From contig NC_064770.1 of assembly GCF_011397635.1 (NCBI RefSeq), forward strand, positions 20,925,707 through 20,989,706: a DNA stretch of 64,000 bases. Reading direction: 5' to 3'. This DNA is from Epinephelus fuscoguttatus (lineage: Eukaryota; Chordata; Actinopteri; Perciformes; Serranidae). Each line of letters begins with the position of its first letter. Position 1 is the stretch's first letter. The position numbers were made by a program, and so were the translations under genes. The notes under the pieces are model-generated. The model was given only the letters and a program-made list of their open reading frames with translations, was not told where the DNA came from and searched no databases. Of the stretch, positions 35,701 through 50,300 are shown in pieces.

Positions 35701-38700
35701 AATACATCATAATTCATAAGCTGATTAATGTTCTGTATCTTAATAGTAAACAGTAAAAAGTAACTACTGTCAGATAAATAGACAGAATAGAAATACTCAA
35801 ATAAAAGTACCTCAAATCTGTACTTAAGTAAATGTACTTCACATTCCAGCAGTGACATCAACAACCTCTTAGGTCCGACATCCAGGTTTAATCTTTTGTG
35901 CTGGAGGCATTTCAAAGGCTCAGTTAATCCACCAGCAACCACACACCACCACCACATGCTCTCATGGTGGAGTCAAATATTTCCGCCTCACAGTTCCACA
36001 ATGAAATCATGTTCAACTTCTAAATCTGCAGTGGTACGTGATCTGTAGCTTTTTTATATACAAGGTTACAAAAAATGTTTTAATTTTCCCAGATACATTA
36101 CTGTTTGAAATGTTTATTCATTTTACTTGATTTTTTTTATATATATACTAAAAGAGAAGTGGCTTGTTTCAACCCGCAAATCCACACAAAGTCTAAACAT
36201 TAATGTATATTTCTTCGGCTTTTCCTTACACACTACTGGGATGTAAAACATTTTTTATGGAGTGGTTAAATGGATTAGTGAAACAAAGATTATAGAGTGA
36301 CACTCTGGCCATATTAAATATTGTAATCTGCCTAAGAGGTGGAGGAAAGATATGAGATACATTAATAGAGATGCTATCTTGTAAATGCCATCTTGTACAA
36401 CTATCCTCTTGCCAAATGTCTTCCCAGATCTTTCTGCAATGTATGTTCCAAACCACTGGAGCAGCTCCAGTCTAATCCCTGTCGTTAGACGGGAGATAAT
36501 GGATGCTGTTAACAGGTATGGTAAGTTGTGACAGCCGAGGTGAAATTACCCCGTCACTGTTGTCTGTTTTAAAAGGGCAAATCTGTAATGATTCACAAAG
36601 GGCAGAAAACTGTTGCTGTACTTGTCTGTGTCAGCTCAAACATCCAAGTGTGTTGCCTTTGTGTCCAGTCATGATGTTACAGCAGGTGTTGCTGACTGTG
36701 GTGTGCAACATGCTTAAAGTATGACTCCACGGCAGGTACTGGAGCAGCTGCTATAACCTCTATTATATTCTGTTTGGATTTCCTCTCTAGTGTCCCCGCC
36801 AGGCTGAGGTGCCAGGATGCAGTGTTGTCAGCTGTAGGCAGGCACAGGATGTTGGCTCGGGGGCAGTAGCCTTATTGAAACGCTGACCTTTAACGCATCT
36901 TGAGACTAGAGGCTTTGCATACAAATGATGATCTGATTCCTCAGTCATCTGACCAGTCAGTCAATGCCACAGCAGGCCACCGCTGGATGCTCCCTTCACT
37001 GAGCCGAGCTCCATCACTTCTCCCCAGTGCTTTTTAATTTCCATTGGAAATAAGACAGAATAATTCAGTTTGAACCCTGTGTGTGACCCAGTTCACTTTC
37101 ATTGTCTGTCTCCTCGCCCGTCTGCTGTCGTGAATAAGGTGAGTATGAAAGTGGGGCGCTTGCCAATTTCGGGTTATTTAATTAGTCATTATAAACAGTA
37201 TGGTTTTGAAGCCAGTGCAATTTAATCAGGTATGCAAATGCATGGCCTATATCGAAAACATAATTATGCAGAGTGGAGAGTAGACCCAGATCTATGCCAC
37301 CTCCCTTAGAATTATGCAACAGTGCCACCTACTGACAACAACCTGCACCTACTCTGATGGTTACAGGCGAGGCAGTAAACTCTGGGGCCCCCTGATAATA
37401 ACTGTTTCTCTTTTTATTAAATTAAGGAAGTGGAATATTGTCTTCAGCTGCTGGATAATGTCATCACGACCTTTCTACCCTGAAACAATGGCAGCGACAC
37501 ACTCATTACTGCGATGCAATTATATTTATCAACCTCATTGACAAAACACTGATTAATTAGAATGCAAGACGTGTGCAGCTTCCTCTTCTTACACCAAGTG
37601 ATTCTCAAGCAGCACCCACGTGTTTTTAAAGTGATATTTAAAGACTTTTAAAATACAATTATTGATTATATAGCACCCAGCTCAGTGGGAATATTTTGAA
37701 ATTTAGCTGTGAAATGTGTTTGAGAAATGGGTTGGTGCTATAAACCCTCAAAATCATTACAACCTTTGGTACCAAACAGAATGTGTATTGGGAAATGGTT
37801 GTTCTCCAGAAACGGGTGTGTATAGATTGTTTTGTGATAAGAGGTTAGACATTGTGGTTTCCTGGGTGTTTATATAGAAAACTGTGTTGAAGTCATGGAG
37901 GAAAAACCCTCCTGAGCACACACCAGCTCAGTCAGTGTTGAATTTGTAAGACTGTGTAATGAAAGTAGAAATAAGAGAGAAATAAAATGACAGCTGTCAC
38001 AGAGAGATGATTTAAAAGTTAAGACTGTGAGTATGAAATGCATTTGTCATTAGTGTGAAAGCAGAATTTGCAGTAAATCTTGTTTGACGAGCAAAGCCTC
38101 AAATCCTCCATCCACCTCCTGCCTCATTTTAAACCCGCTGAAACTACAAATCCAGCTTCCACAGTTTCATGCTTCAGTTAAAAGTGATGCATGCTCACAG
38201 GTATCGACTAAACTATCCTGGGAAGCAGAAAATATATTGACTGAGATGTTCTGGCAGACAAAGCTCTCAAAATGGATGTCACTACTCATTAGAGTCCAAC
38301 TTGAATGACTTTATAGACCTAAAACTCACAAAATGGAACAAGAAATTGTACAAACACACAACCAAAAAACACCATGTCTGTTTCAAATATTTATTTTCCA
38401 AGTCCAGAAATGATGTAACCACTTCTAACTTCGAAATGTGCTTTACATTTATTAAGAAAACAAAATGTCTTATATGCAAAAAAAAAAACAAAAAAACAAA
38501 TGGTTTATATACACAATGGTTTTAAAGAGGAAGGCACCGAAGACACGTGAGCAGTTACTGCTTGTTGCTGGCTCCATAACAATGTAATTAAAAAACAGGA
38601 CTTGGAAGATGTGAAGTAAATCCAAACATTATTAGCAACATAATTAGAGACTTTTAGTTTTCTCTCACAATGCAACAATCTTTATTTGAATGGTTAAAAA
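35701..38700. other. Non-coding DNA, no gene seen; candidate regulatory block near 37 kb
   Basis: No supported exon. The 36960-37560 stretch is non-repetitive, with 'atttaattagtcattataa', 'tatgcaaatgcatggcc' and 'cataattatgcagag', the kind of homeodomain/POU-rich text common in conserved non-coding elements. Conservation cannot be judged here. Confidence 0.4.
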
Positions 38701-39814
38701 AGCTAATAAGACAATAGTGGTGTTGTGATAGCTAAAATATATATTATTTATTACATAAATACAATAGTCTTAATGTAGCGCATTTGATGTGTGCATTATT
38801 TACTCCCTTTTGTGGCTACAGACTGTCCACTATGTGTGCGAGGGGAAAAGAACAATGTGAGAATATCCTTAATACAAAGTACAACTTCTGTCAAACCTAA
38901 AAAAAAAAAAGTTTATTCATAGAACATACACATTTGTAATAAATTATTTTTAGTACAATTTTCAGGTTGTAGCTATTAGAAAACATCTGTTATATCCTTG
39001 TTACTGCTATGGATTGAAAGTGAATTTAAATGATGATATGGCTGTGATTGTCTTATTCTTATACGGTTGTGTGCATGTGATTTACCACGACAGGGAGGCT
39101 TCTACACATTTGGTCTCACAAATTGCGGGAAACCAAAGGTAAAGCATTCTCCCCCATACCTCACTCATCCCCTGGGGACACTCAGGATCTGGAGTCCAAC
39201 CACGAGCAAAGTGACGGTGCCATACATCTTCACAAGTGCTAGTAAAGCTAGAAAGTGGCACGCGTGAGATGAATGAGAACTGCAGGTCAGTTTTTAACTG
39301 AATAAAAGGTAAACAGGTGAGGTAACTTCCTCCTAGGTTTGTACTGGTATTAACACTCAGTGTAAAGATGGCAGCAGCACTCATCTTCCTCCTCTCTCCC
39401 TCTGCTCTTTCCTCCCACATTCAGAAGCTAATGCCTTATTAGGCTGTGGAATAAGGCAAGCAATCGTACCGTGATGGTGCCTAAGATCCATGCAACATTT
39501 TTTTAAACCAAAACCAAAAAATTACTGTGATGTGATATCAAGAAGTAAAATAACCTTGTGGTTTAGGTTGCTTAGGTAACTGGGATTACAATAATTTAAT
39601 GTAAGCCACGAGGAACATACCATCAGCGCCATCCCTCTGCCCATTTGGGGCACCTCTCTCAAGAAATCAAAGCACCTTATTTGGATCCCCTTCTGGGTAC
39701 ACCAGTGGCCCCGCCCATAGTGCTGTGGCTTCTTTATGATTGGTCCCATGGGAAGAACTGCATACAGTTTTGGTGAAGTGATCATTTCTTCTTCTTTTAT
39801 TCCTCATATGCCTG
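38701..39814 (-). other. trip10: Probable trip10 3' UTR and downstream flank
   Basis: Lies directly downstream of the trip10 stop codon. AATAAA-type signals on the minus strand appear near 39800 (too close to the stop to be sure), near 38910 and near 38750. The true cleavage site cannot be chosen from sequence alone. The minus-strand frame at 39082-39420 has no domain and is taken as UTR. Confidence 0.4.
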
Positions 39815-39966
39815 TCATTTGTTGAGGCTGATGGTGACATAAGATGTAGGTATGTAGCCTTCATCTCCATTGTTCCTACGGACACGGGTCCAGCCGTCCC
39901 CTTTGTCCTCCTCTACCACGGCCAGCACCTCCCCTTCCTGCATGGAGATGGTCCCTTCACTGGCAC
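39815..39966 (-). CDS. trip10: trip10 exon 15, SH3 and stop
   Basis: [40 protein letters not shown], then SYVTISLNK and TGA. The ligand-pocket Trp (DGW) and Pro/Tyr (IPTSY) of an SH3 fold are present. Confidence 0.95.
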
Positions 39967-42900
39967 CTGAAAGAGATACAAACTAGATGGTAGCTACTAC
40001 AGAAAAAAACCTTTGACCTCGCTCCTCATGCAGGTTCAAGAAATATTTTCCTCCTTCTTTGCTACACAAATTAAAATACTGTCAGAACTACAGGGACGTG
40101 CACAGGTATTTTTCTGAAGTCACACAAGTAATAGCCTATTTGCCCTCTTTGGCTGAGCTGCCTCTCTGGAGGAAAAAAGTTGTACTTTTGCTGTTGTAAA
40201 AGAGGAATATGAGTAACCCATAAATATCAAAGTTAGACCAATTGTGAGAAAAATGGCACAAACCTGTGCCCTAGGACCCCTGTCATGTGAAACTCCTGCA
40301 ACAGACCACTGAGAGCTCCGATGGGTCAAGTATTTTTAAGTTGTGGGAATGATTAACCATTAATTACTGGGATGCCTAGTGAATAAAAATGTCCACATAT
40401 GCTTACGACCAATGCGCAGTTTGTCACAATTGCATCACATTGCACCACATTGCCTCCTATTATGCTATAACATGAACCAACCTTGGCTAGCTAGCTGGCT
40501 AACATATAGGCAGCAGGCTACATGCAAGAGAGAGACAGCTAAGTGGAGAGCTGCAGAGCTCAATTCAGACTATCAGGAAGTGAGGCATGATGATAGAAAT
40601 GTCAAACAACCACTTCCTATAGTTAATTTATGGGGAAGTAGGCCTATTTTCTCAGAGGCATTTTGTTTTTTGCTGGAAGTAGGCCGATAACTTACTAAAA
40701 CAAATATTTCAGCCAGTGACAGATACAATATGTTATAACTCTGCATGGTTTTGTGAATGAGTTTCATCTTTGAAATTATGTTAGAGAAAGTGCTATTCTG
40801 TGGAGGGGGTAACCCCAAAAGCTCCAGTTTAGAGAGCATTCGAGAGCCGGGTGATCAAGTGAAAGACTTTTAATTGCTACAGTGAAATATGGGAAGATAA
40901 GGCCAGAAAATACTCATGAAATCCTATATAATATTTTGTATCTGCTCTGTATTCTAGTACATATACCTTAAGATTTGAAACTACATGAACTGGTCTCTCT
41001 ACCTGAGTTTAAAGCTCTTACAAGTACAAGGATGAATGAGTTGTTTGGGTCTTGTCATAGGTAGGTGTTCTAATAGTTTCACATGTTACTGTATATCTTC
41101 TATGTTTTTTATTGTGTGGTTGTTCGGCAGTAACATTTGTGTGCTGCTGTCTTGGCCAAGTGTCCTTTGTAAAAGAGATTGTTGATCGGGTTAACTCTGG
41201 GTTAAATAAATAAAATAAAACATACAAAACTAGGCAAAGCCAACTTCAGCCTGATTCCTCTGGCGTCACCTGCAATTACTGAGTTGCTGCAAGGTGATGC
41301 AAGCACAGAATTGCTTAATGTTACTTTGTAACTGTATTTTACACCACTGAGGTACATGCAAATTGTCTGTGCGTGCCCCTGCAGAACTTAATGTAGTGTT
41401 TGCTGATCAGAAGGCATGTGCATCGACAAAAACACCTTAAAAATACACTAATTTGCTGCTGCCAAATAGCACCCTTTAATCTCCAAATTTACGCATCGCT
41501 CTCTGGTATTAACAGAAATGGTAAACGCTTAAAAGAAAACACTCCTCCAACTGTGGGAACACAAAGATTATTCACCCAGATTGCATCATCAAACCACTAA
41601 CACTTTTAAAAAGTCAAATTTATAGGAAAGCTACTGATTTCTAAAGCAAAAGCTGAGGTTTGAAAGAAACTGAGCTCTTTTCATTAAAACATTTAAATCA
41701 AGGATCATTTTTCATGCATCCCAGTCAGCTACAGGAGCCTGTGACATACCAGGGAAGCCGTACATGGCTGTGCATTTCCCAATCGGAGCAGCTAGTTCCT
41801 CATCCTCAAAGTCATCATCAAACTCAGCGTAGATGGCCTGCGAGGGGTCGGGAGTGCTTTCATCGGAGTGAGCTCCATCAGGGCTGCAGAGAAAAACATT
41901 GGTTTTCCTTTGTGAAGCTGACAGCACATCATTGTGCCAAACACACTGTCTGTTAGTAGACGTTGATGTTACCTGAGTGTGTCGTGAGCTCCGTTGTTGT
42001 TGAATGTGTGAGTTTTATAGCGCAACGTGTCTCCTCGACCTCCTGCCTCAGCCAGCCAAGTCTACGTGACAGAGCCGAAGTGAAAAGGAAAAAAGGACGG
42101 ATGTGTTAAAACACTGTTTATTGGGATGCATTACATGGTGAATATATCAAGTCAGGTTCATTTGTATGGCCTAATATGGAACAAAATCTTCGAATGGGCA
42201 CACCTCATAATGGGAAATGCTGATTTCATAATATGTATTAAGAAACAGACATCAGAATTACCTCATACTTGTTGAGCTCTCCTCTGAGCCGCTCTATATT
42301 CTGGGACGTCTGGCTGATTTGGGATGCCAGACTAGCAGGGTCTCCCATTTGAGGATTTTTCTCATAAACATCTTTCATTTTCCCCAGGGCCTCGCTGAAG
42401 AGGGGAGAGAGGGAGATTGAGAGAGGAACAAGGGAGGAAGGAGGGGGTGACTTTCAGTAGAAATCGGTTCCCTGCAGAGCTCAGGGCTGAGTAAACAATT
42501 CGCACACTCACGCAGACACCACAGAGTTACACACACTGATGTGCGCTGCATGAATATTATATCCACACTCCCACCAGAGGAGTTCTAACAGGGACGGTTA
42601 TTAATACGCAGAAGGATACCCGCGTATACACACAAACGCACACACACACACCTCTGATCTACTTCTTTCTGCAGCTCTTTACAAATTTCCTCTAGTTTCT
42701 GTTGTAACCTCTTCCTGCGCTGCTCGGGAGGAAGATGGGCAAAGTCCTCTGTCACCGTAGGCTGCAAGAGTTCACAGGAAAGTGCACGTTAACACTGAAC
42801 TTAGTCTCAACAGTTTCATAATGACAGTAACCATGGAGAAGAAACAGACACCTCAGGAGGAACACAATGCCTGCAGTTTGAATTCAGCTCAAGGGGAAAA

Positions 42901-45900
42901 TATTTAACCGACAAAACATTAGCTTCAAATCTTCCAGTGACACACTGGTTAGGGTTATTAATGTAAAACCAGCACATGTACAACAGTGAGCTGAACCCAA
43001 AACTGACAAATGTGAGATAGAAAACTCTTATAACTTTATATTGGCTGATTTCTTAAAGTTCAAGACAAAAAATCTTGAATAGAAATAGGTGACCCATCAA
43101 AGTGCCAAAACCAATTGAGGCTACTTTAAAATTTGTTTCCGCTTGTGCTTCCATGCACCCCTCTCTTGCTCCACCACCAGGTGGCCACCTCTTCAACACA
43201 AGCTAAAGAGAACAAGCCTTTTGCCACACAACATGAACATGGATGCTGCATGTTCAGACATTTAGTCACTTAAAATGTATCTGAGCTTTTTTTTTTTTTT
43301 TTAAAGGAAAATTATTTTAATATGATGAGCTGTTGTATTGGAAAGGTGGCCATTTTTAAGTGTCACACAATTGAGTCCCCCACACCAGCTTTTTGATGTC
43401 AATATTACCGTCATTCTCTCTGGAGTAAACTTCTGAGGGGAAAAAAAACAGTATGTGTGTAGAAAAATCTCATAATATCTTTTAAAGGGACTCTTGCTTT
43501 CATCTTTATAACATGTATAAATAATAAAGGTCCAGTGTGTAGGATTTAGGGGGATATAATGGCAGAAATTGAATATGATATAATAAACTAGTTTTCTTTA
43601 GTGTATAATCACCTGAGAATAAGAATCATTATGTTTTTGTTACCTTGGAATGAGCTGTTTATATCTACATAGGGAGCCAGTCCTCTTCCATGGAGATCCC
43701 CATGTTGCACCACCATGTTTCTACAGTAGCCCAGAAGGGACAAACCAAACACTAGCTCTAGATAGGGCCATTTGTGTTTCTACATTTTAGCATCAGCCAC
43801 CATAGTTAGGTGCCCCTCTGCGACAAGCCAAACAGCACTGGAAAGACACTGATTTTTAATTTGAGACCTTTCTAATTCAGTGTTTTTACAAGTATAAATC
43901 ACCTGGTCTGTTTTGGAGAGGAAGAGACCTCTGGGTATAATTTGTCTCCCAGTAAACACCTCTTGAACACTGACCACTGAAGGAATCCTAACCAGAAGTT
44001 TCAGCTGGCTGCAATCTTCAATCCTCAATACAAGATGCCACTAAATCCCCCTAAATCTTACACACTATTCCTTTAAGAACAGCAAAAAAAAGCCATAGTG
44101 AGATGTAATCTGCTACATGTTTCAGTGTTAAAAATGTGAATAGTCTTATTCAGCTAAGGAATTCAGTTGTTCCTGCACAGGCAGGAACACAGGTTGAGCC
44201 CTGATGAGTGGAGGCCTCCTGACACCCAAACCCTCTCCTCTGGTGACTCACCGATCTCCTGAGTGTCCGGAAGGAAGAGATTCTGGGTTTGACTGTCTTA
44301 TTGATCTCCTTCAAACAGTACGACAGGGGGTCCCGGCCAAACTTGGGGGAAGGGGGTCCGTTAGCGGGCGAGGGGGCAGGGGGTGTGGAGAAGGGTGGGA
44401 GCGTGGAGGGAGAGAGCTGTGGGTGGAGCAAGACCCAAAGTACCAGCACCCGAGCATGAGGTATGCAGGCGGTGCGCAGGGATGGGGGAGAGGGGGATGA
44501 GAGGATAGGGAAAAGAGGGAAGATGGGGAGGGGGGAAGACAAAAACAACAAGGTGACAAAGGAAAGAAAAAGACACCATCAACACCTTAAAGCACACCAC
44601 AAAGCCAGGAAGACAACACTGGAGCAAACCCGGCACAGGAGCCCAGAGAGCATGAAAGCACAAACACACATCTGTCTCTTTGGCTTTTATCAACACAGAG
44701 ATTTAAAAAACAAACATACAAAAAATTAAGATAGCAAGCAACCGACCATAGCTCCTACACCAAAGCCACAGCAGCCCAACACCTGCAGTCAAACTCAAGC
44801 ATGGTTGAACCGTCCAGTGGGCCTCGATGAGGAAGTGGGACAGGCCAACTACACAATCTTTTACAGCCTGGCTCTTATTTTCATAGTTTTACCCATCATG
44901 GGTTACGATAATTTACTCCCCAGCGTCTTTGCAGAGGTATGATGACACTGCAGGGACACACCTTTACTGCTAATTTAATAGAGTGCTGCAGGGATGAGGG
45001 GGTTTTTGTAGGCCGACGCAGAAACTAGTGTCGCCCTGGTTCCCTCAACAAAAAGCCTTTGGGGTTTTTCCATTGGATTTTGGATTATTGCAGGAAATAA
45101 GCTCTGTGGCAAACAAAAGTTCTTGTCACCAGCAAGATAATCTTCACTATGAACACCAATTATAGATTTTTGAAGCATAAATGCAGTCACCAGAGGTAAA
45201 AGGCTAACGTTCAGCTGTAAACTAACTACCCTAGGGTCACGTGATTTAACATCGCCACCACAACAATGTTTTTAAGCTATGTTTGGCGTGGTGACGTCTT
45301 TTTTATGCTATTTTATGAGCAAAACTTGAAAATCTCTCAAGCTTGTTTGAACTACAGACCTTATTTTAGGCATCTAATCAGAAACCCATTCAAAATACCC
45401 ATTGACTTTGAAACAAGGGAACCAGGAGTGCTAAGATGCTAACTCTTTTCTAGGTTTTAGGACTCATTCCTGCACCGCTCTGTAGGGCATCATGCCTCAA
45501 TTATCTATAACAGGGGGTCTTCAATGTTTTTTTGGGCTAAAGATCTCTTAAACTGAAATAGAGATGGAGCACAGACACCCGAGAACATGTGCAACATTGA
45601 GTTGCATGTTAAACTGGGCCAACATTAATGTGTAGGGCAGCCTAAAATGCCATGCATAAACATATCTTTATGTGGTGCATACAATACTCGGCTATTAAAA
45701 ATAATAATTATTGACAGATTTATATATTTTTACATCATGGATTCATTCCAGTATGACTCAAACCATTAAGGTTAAGTACCTGGATTTCAGCTCCTCAAAT
45801 GGATAAAACCAGGCTATCTAAACACTGACTGCAATGATTTATTGTTTTATGCTCTAAAGAGCTGGTTTAAAATAAAAATTATCTTTTTTCAACAGTTCTG

Positions 45901-47318
45901 AGAGTTTGCACAGCTTCCTAGTTTGGTCGCAGCATTTCTCTGCGTCTCCAGTGAGAATCAGTCGGTAAAATGTTTCTTCATGGTGGCCAAAACAATGAAA
46001 ATAAGCCAACACAATCATTACGATTCTGTGAGAAAATGCATGTTCACAGTTCAAACTGTGCTACCCACTGAGCCTGACCTATATAGATGAAATATCAATT
46101 CATACATCAGTGCAATTGCTATAAATAGCCTGCTTAATTACCACAGTGTCATCTGCGAATATAGATTCATCTGGGCCTGTCTGACCTCTTACAAAGAGGT
46201 TAACTTGAAAACATGCCCACAGTGATCTACAACAAAACCTCTCAGTGTCAGCTGTATGTCTAAGTGCAAAGGTGAGGGTGGGATCTATTAGCTAAACTAC
46301 ACAGGAGAATGATGTCTTCTAGTCTTCAATAGTAAACGTCTAAAACACACCTACAACAAGGTCCCTTGTGTAAATACTGAGAGCTGCGTGTACAGCACTA
46401 TCATTATGTGAACGTCGGCTGGGTATGTGCTACTTTTCTTGAGAGTTATGGCAATCTAAGTACAGGAGAGCAGCTAAGAGTGGGAATGTTTAAGGGCCAG
46501 ACATAAACCAAAAAGCTCACTCAAGCCAGTATAGTCAGCCTCCTATTCAAACTGCTCTGCAGGCCTAATTGGGAGAGCATGACTGATGACACAGAGCAGT
46601 GTGCCACACACATACACAGAACAGACAGAGTGCACAGCAGAGCACAGCCAGTAAGACATGCAGAGAGGCGAGAGAGGCGCTGAACAAGCAAACACTGCAG
46701 GGGAAGAAAGAAGGGATCGTTTAGTGCTGAGGCAGGAGGAGGGGGAGGGGCCGTGAGCTGGTGAGCTGGTTAGTGGTCAGCTACTCATATCACCAGTTCA
46801 ATTTCGGACCTCAACAATAAGTGCTCTTTTTCGGATAAGACCCATGCTTTAGTGAAGCACTTCTGACCCAAATAAATTCTCAAACCCGATACAAAAACAT
46901 CAATTTCTGGACCTGATCCAGTTTTTCTGACCTTGCAAACCTGGTGTCATCCCAGTTGTTGGTACAAAGATTTTATTGTGGTGAGAGACATAATGCTAGG
47001 TTCTGGGCAGTATAATAGAAGCAGTGTGTTTGTGGATGCCTGTAGAGAAAAATTCAATGTTGTTTGGGCCCCGTGCTGATGAAAGCACAAGCACAGCAGA
47101 ATGCTGACTGCCAGTTGACCTATTGGAAACCACACTGCAGAAGGAGGGAGGGTGCGTGTGTGTTGGGGGGGGCAAGGTTTATTCAGTCAGGGACAGAGTC
47201 ATGCAAAGGACCTGTTCTAGAAGTGTCGGGGGTGGGGTGGGGGGTGAGTCCATGTATAATATAATGAAAGAGATTCATGCATTATTTACTGAGCTTCAGA
47301 GATGAGAAGGTTGTGTAT

Positions 47319-47358
<40 letters not shown>

Positions 47359-50300
47359 CCACAACCACAGGTCCATCATGAGTGCTCTCTGGAGAGGGGA
47401 TTTCCTGCCTCCTTCCTGAAGCCGCTGTGGCTCAAAACACTGACATTGTCGTGCAGGGAGTCACCCGCTATTCTAACTGACTGCCCACCTGCTGATATTG
47501 ATATCTGCTGCTGTGGATCATTGGAGGAGGGGTTGCAAGTGCATTCATACCACAATTACCACAATGCAAAAAAGAACTTATCTTTTAGTGAGAGGCCATG
47601 TCACTGGGTTAAATGTGCCTATGGTGGACAGTCCTACCTTACTCTTTTTGCTGAAAAGCCAAAAGTTTTTGCTCCTATTCTTCCCCAGAAGTTCCATGGG
47701 GCCTTTAGGCGTCCCCAGGCTACTGTCAGATGAGGCTCGGTTGATGCCCTGACTGTAGTCCTCAAACTCCACATCTCCAGGGCGTTCAAAGCCAGACTTG
47801 TTCTGCTCTATTACAACCATGGAGTCCTGTAATAGATGCAATTATGGATAAGAGCAGGAGTTATTTTCCAACAGATGCACAGTTAAAACAAATGGGTCTA
47901 CGTTAAGCCATGCTACACATTCAAATCCATTTAGCATTTTTATGAGACCAACTCACATTCCTCTCATTAACATTAGTGCCGGCTTTAGTAATGCCTTCCA
48001 GGCACTTGCCAATGATAGGCATCACATGCTTCTCCGTGTCTGAGAATAAGATGTAGCCTTGCGCCAACTTCCGTACTCGCCTCTCGTCCAGATCCTGCAA
48101 TTTCTAGTGAACACAAACAATGGTTGCTCAGACACTGCCATTAGAGCTGTCACAATACATAATACATAATACAATATGTATCTTAATATCAAGCAGGAAG
48201 TTTAGTCATTTATGATTATAAAATAATGCTCTGATGAAATCTTCAAAGCCAAAACCTGAAGGAATACTTCACCCAAAAATGACCAAATGACCAGCTGCCA
48301 GGCTTTTAACCAGAACCATGAGATGTGATCATGTCACTCATACTTTACACTGGCTCCCAGTATGTTTTGGAATGGATTTTAAGATTTTATTGAATACTTT
48401 CAAGGCTCTTCATGGCCTATCTCATGACTCTATCTCTGACCTCTTAGTACAGTCAGGGCCTCTAGGCTTTGGAACGATCTACCTGAGGAAATCAAGTCGG
48501 CCCAGTCAGTGATCTCTCCTTAAAACATATTTTTATCAGACAGCCTTTCCTGATTTTACTTGAGTTTTGATTTCCTTTGAACTGTCTTTAATTTCCTTGT
48601 TTTTTACACACCAAATTAGTCTTTTAAAACCTGTTGATTTCGTCACTTGTGTGTTTTGTTTTGCTGCCTTGTGAAGCACTTTGTAACACTGTTTTGAAAA
48701 GCACTGTATAATGAGTATTTGTATATCAATCACTCACCGCATATTACCTTGAATTTGTGAGGAAAACTTTTCTCGCAGCCTCCACGGTGAGCAAAGAATC
48801 CAAAAAAGGCAAATATTCTTAACGAACTGAAATAAACAGGTCATATTCAACAACAGTAAATCTATATCAAAACATCCATTTATAAACTCTCACACAACTC
48901 ATAAAGTATAATCCAAGTCCCATTTTTTCAGTCGCATGTTCAGTACTTTCTAAACACATTTGCTAAAACATTACAGGTTAAAACAAACAGTCTCGTGCAA
49001 GGCCAAGCAGCATGTCCAGACACTCATGTACATCTGAACTCTGTTCTTAGAGGATGCTCAGGTAGCTAAGGGCATGTGTTTTTTTTTAGCAAAAGTGCAT
49101 GTGTTTGAAAAGTACTGAGCATACGACTGGATAAATGAGACTTGGATTATACTGCACGGGTTGTGTGAGAGGTTGTAAACTGATATTTTGATATAGCTTT
49201 GCTGTAGTTAAATGTGGTCCCTGTTTACTTAAATTCACGAGGAATGTTAGCGATTTTTGTATCTCTGTTTACCATGGAGGCATGCCAGAGAAACCAAGTT
49301 TTGCTCACATATTCAAGGTACTATGTGGTGGGTAAATGCTAACAAATGATCATTTTGCAGGTGAAGTATTATTTTAAATGTGAACAGGTGAAATAAAATA
49401 AACGGATTTAAGTGAAAAGTTCGTCTCTGGCTTTAAATCAATGAGTGCAACTTTGATTTTTGTGGTTAAGAAATCTAAAAATAAATGCAGCATAGAAATC
49501 TAAATAAAAGTACAACATATGACCAGAGAGTCAAGTCTCAAAATGTTAGTAACATGGTTAAATCAGTTTAGCGATATTTTGGCAAACTACCAGTTATTAC
49601 TGTGCCATAAACATTGACAACATTAACAGTGTTCTGTTGCCATATGTCATTCACTTACATTGAAAATGAGTGGCATATCATTAAAATAGAACTGGTTCTG
49701 TTCCTTGTTATACTTCTGAAGCTGAGCAGCGTAGTCATTCTTACACTCCTCTGCTACGTGTGCTCTCATATGAGCCTGCTGTTTGGCCTGAAACCACACA
49801 CACAACAAACAGGTTAACCAAGTGAATCTGATTCTACTTTGGGTAAGGATTCCTCACAATGAAGATCCCCCCCCTCCCTTGTTACTTTTTCAACGTCCGC
49901 CTTCGTGGCATTAATGTCTTGATCGGTCTTCTCTGCATACTGTGCTGCACGCTCCGCTTCTCTCCATTCCCTCTCGAAGCGCTTTTTACTCTGGTGTGCA
50001 GAAAGAAAGGAAAGATGGAGGGATACAGAGAAAGACCACGTTTAGTTCAGTCAGCTAAGTGCCTGAATGAAATATGAGGAGGTTCTACTATTTTGAGCAA
50101 AGCATTTTTCATTGTCTTTCTAAAAAGACGGATAGGGGAGGGAACATCTCCAATCATAACTTAATAGGTCTTGGATTGATGATAGGAGTCTAAAATGGGG
50201 AACTGCTTTGCAATCTGTCCATCTGTTTTAACCATAGACAAATATAGCCACCTGGCCAACGTGGACCCATCAGCTTAGAGAGAACTCTGCCCATTTTTTA

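Noticed and set aside
41660..41956. 98-codon plus-strand protein
   Set aside because: Antisense of trip10 exon 14, which is supported by splice phases and homology.
44204..44500. Gly/Arg-rich plus-strand protein
   Set aside because: Antisense of trip10 exon 10 and its pyrimidine-rich flank.
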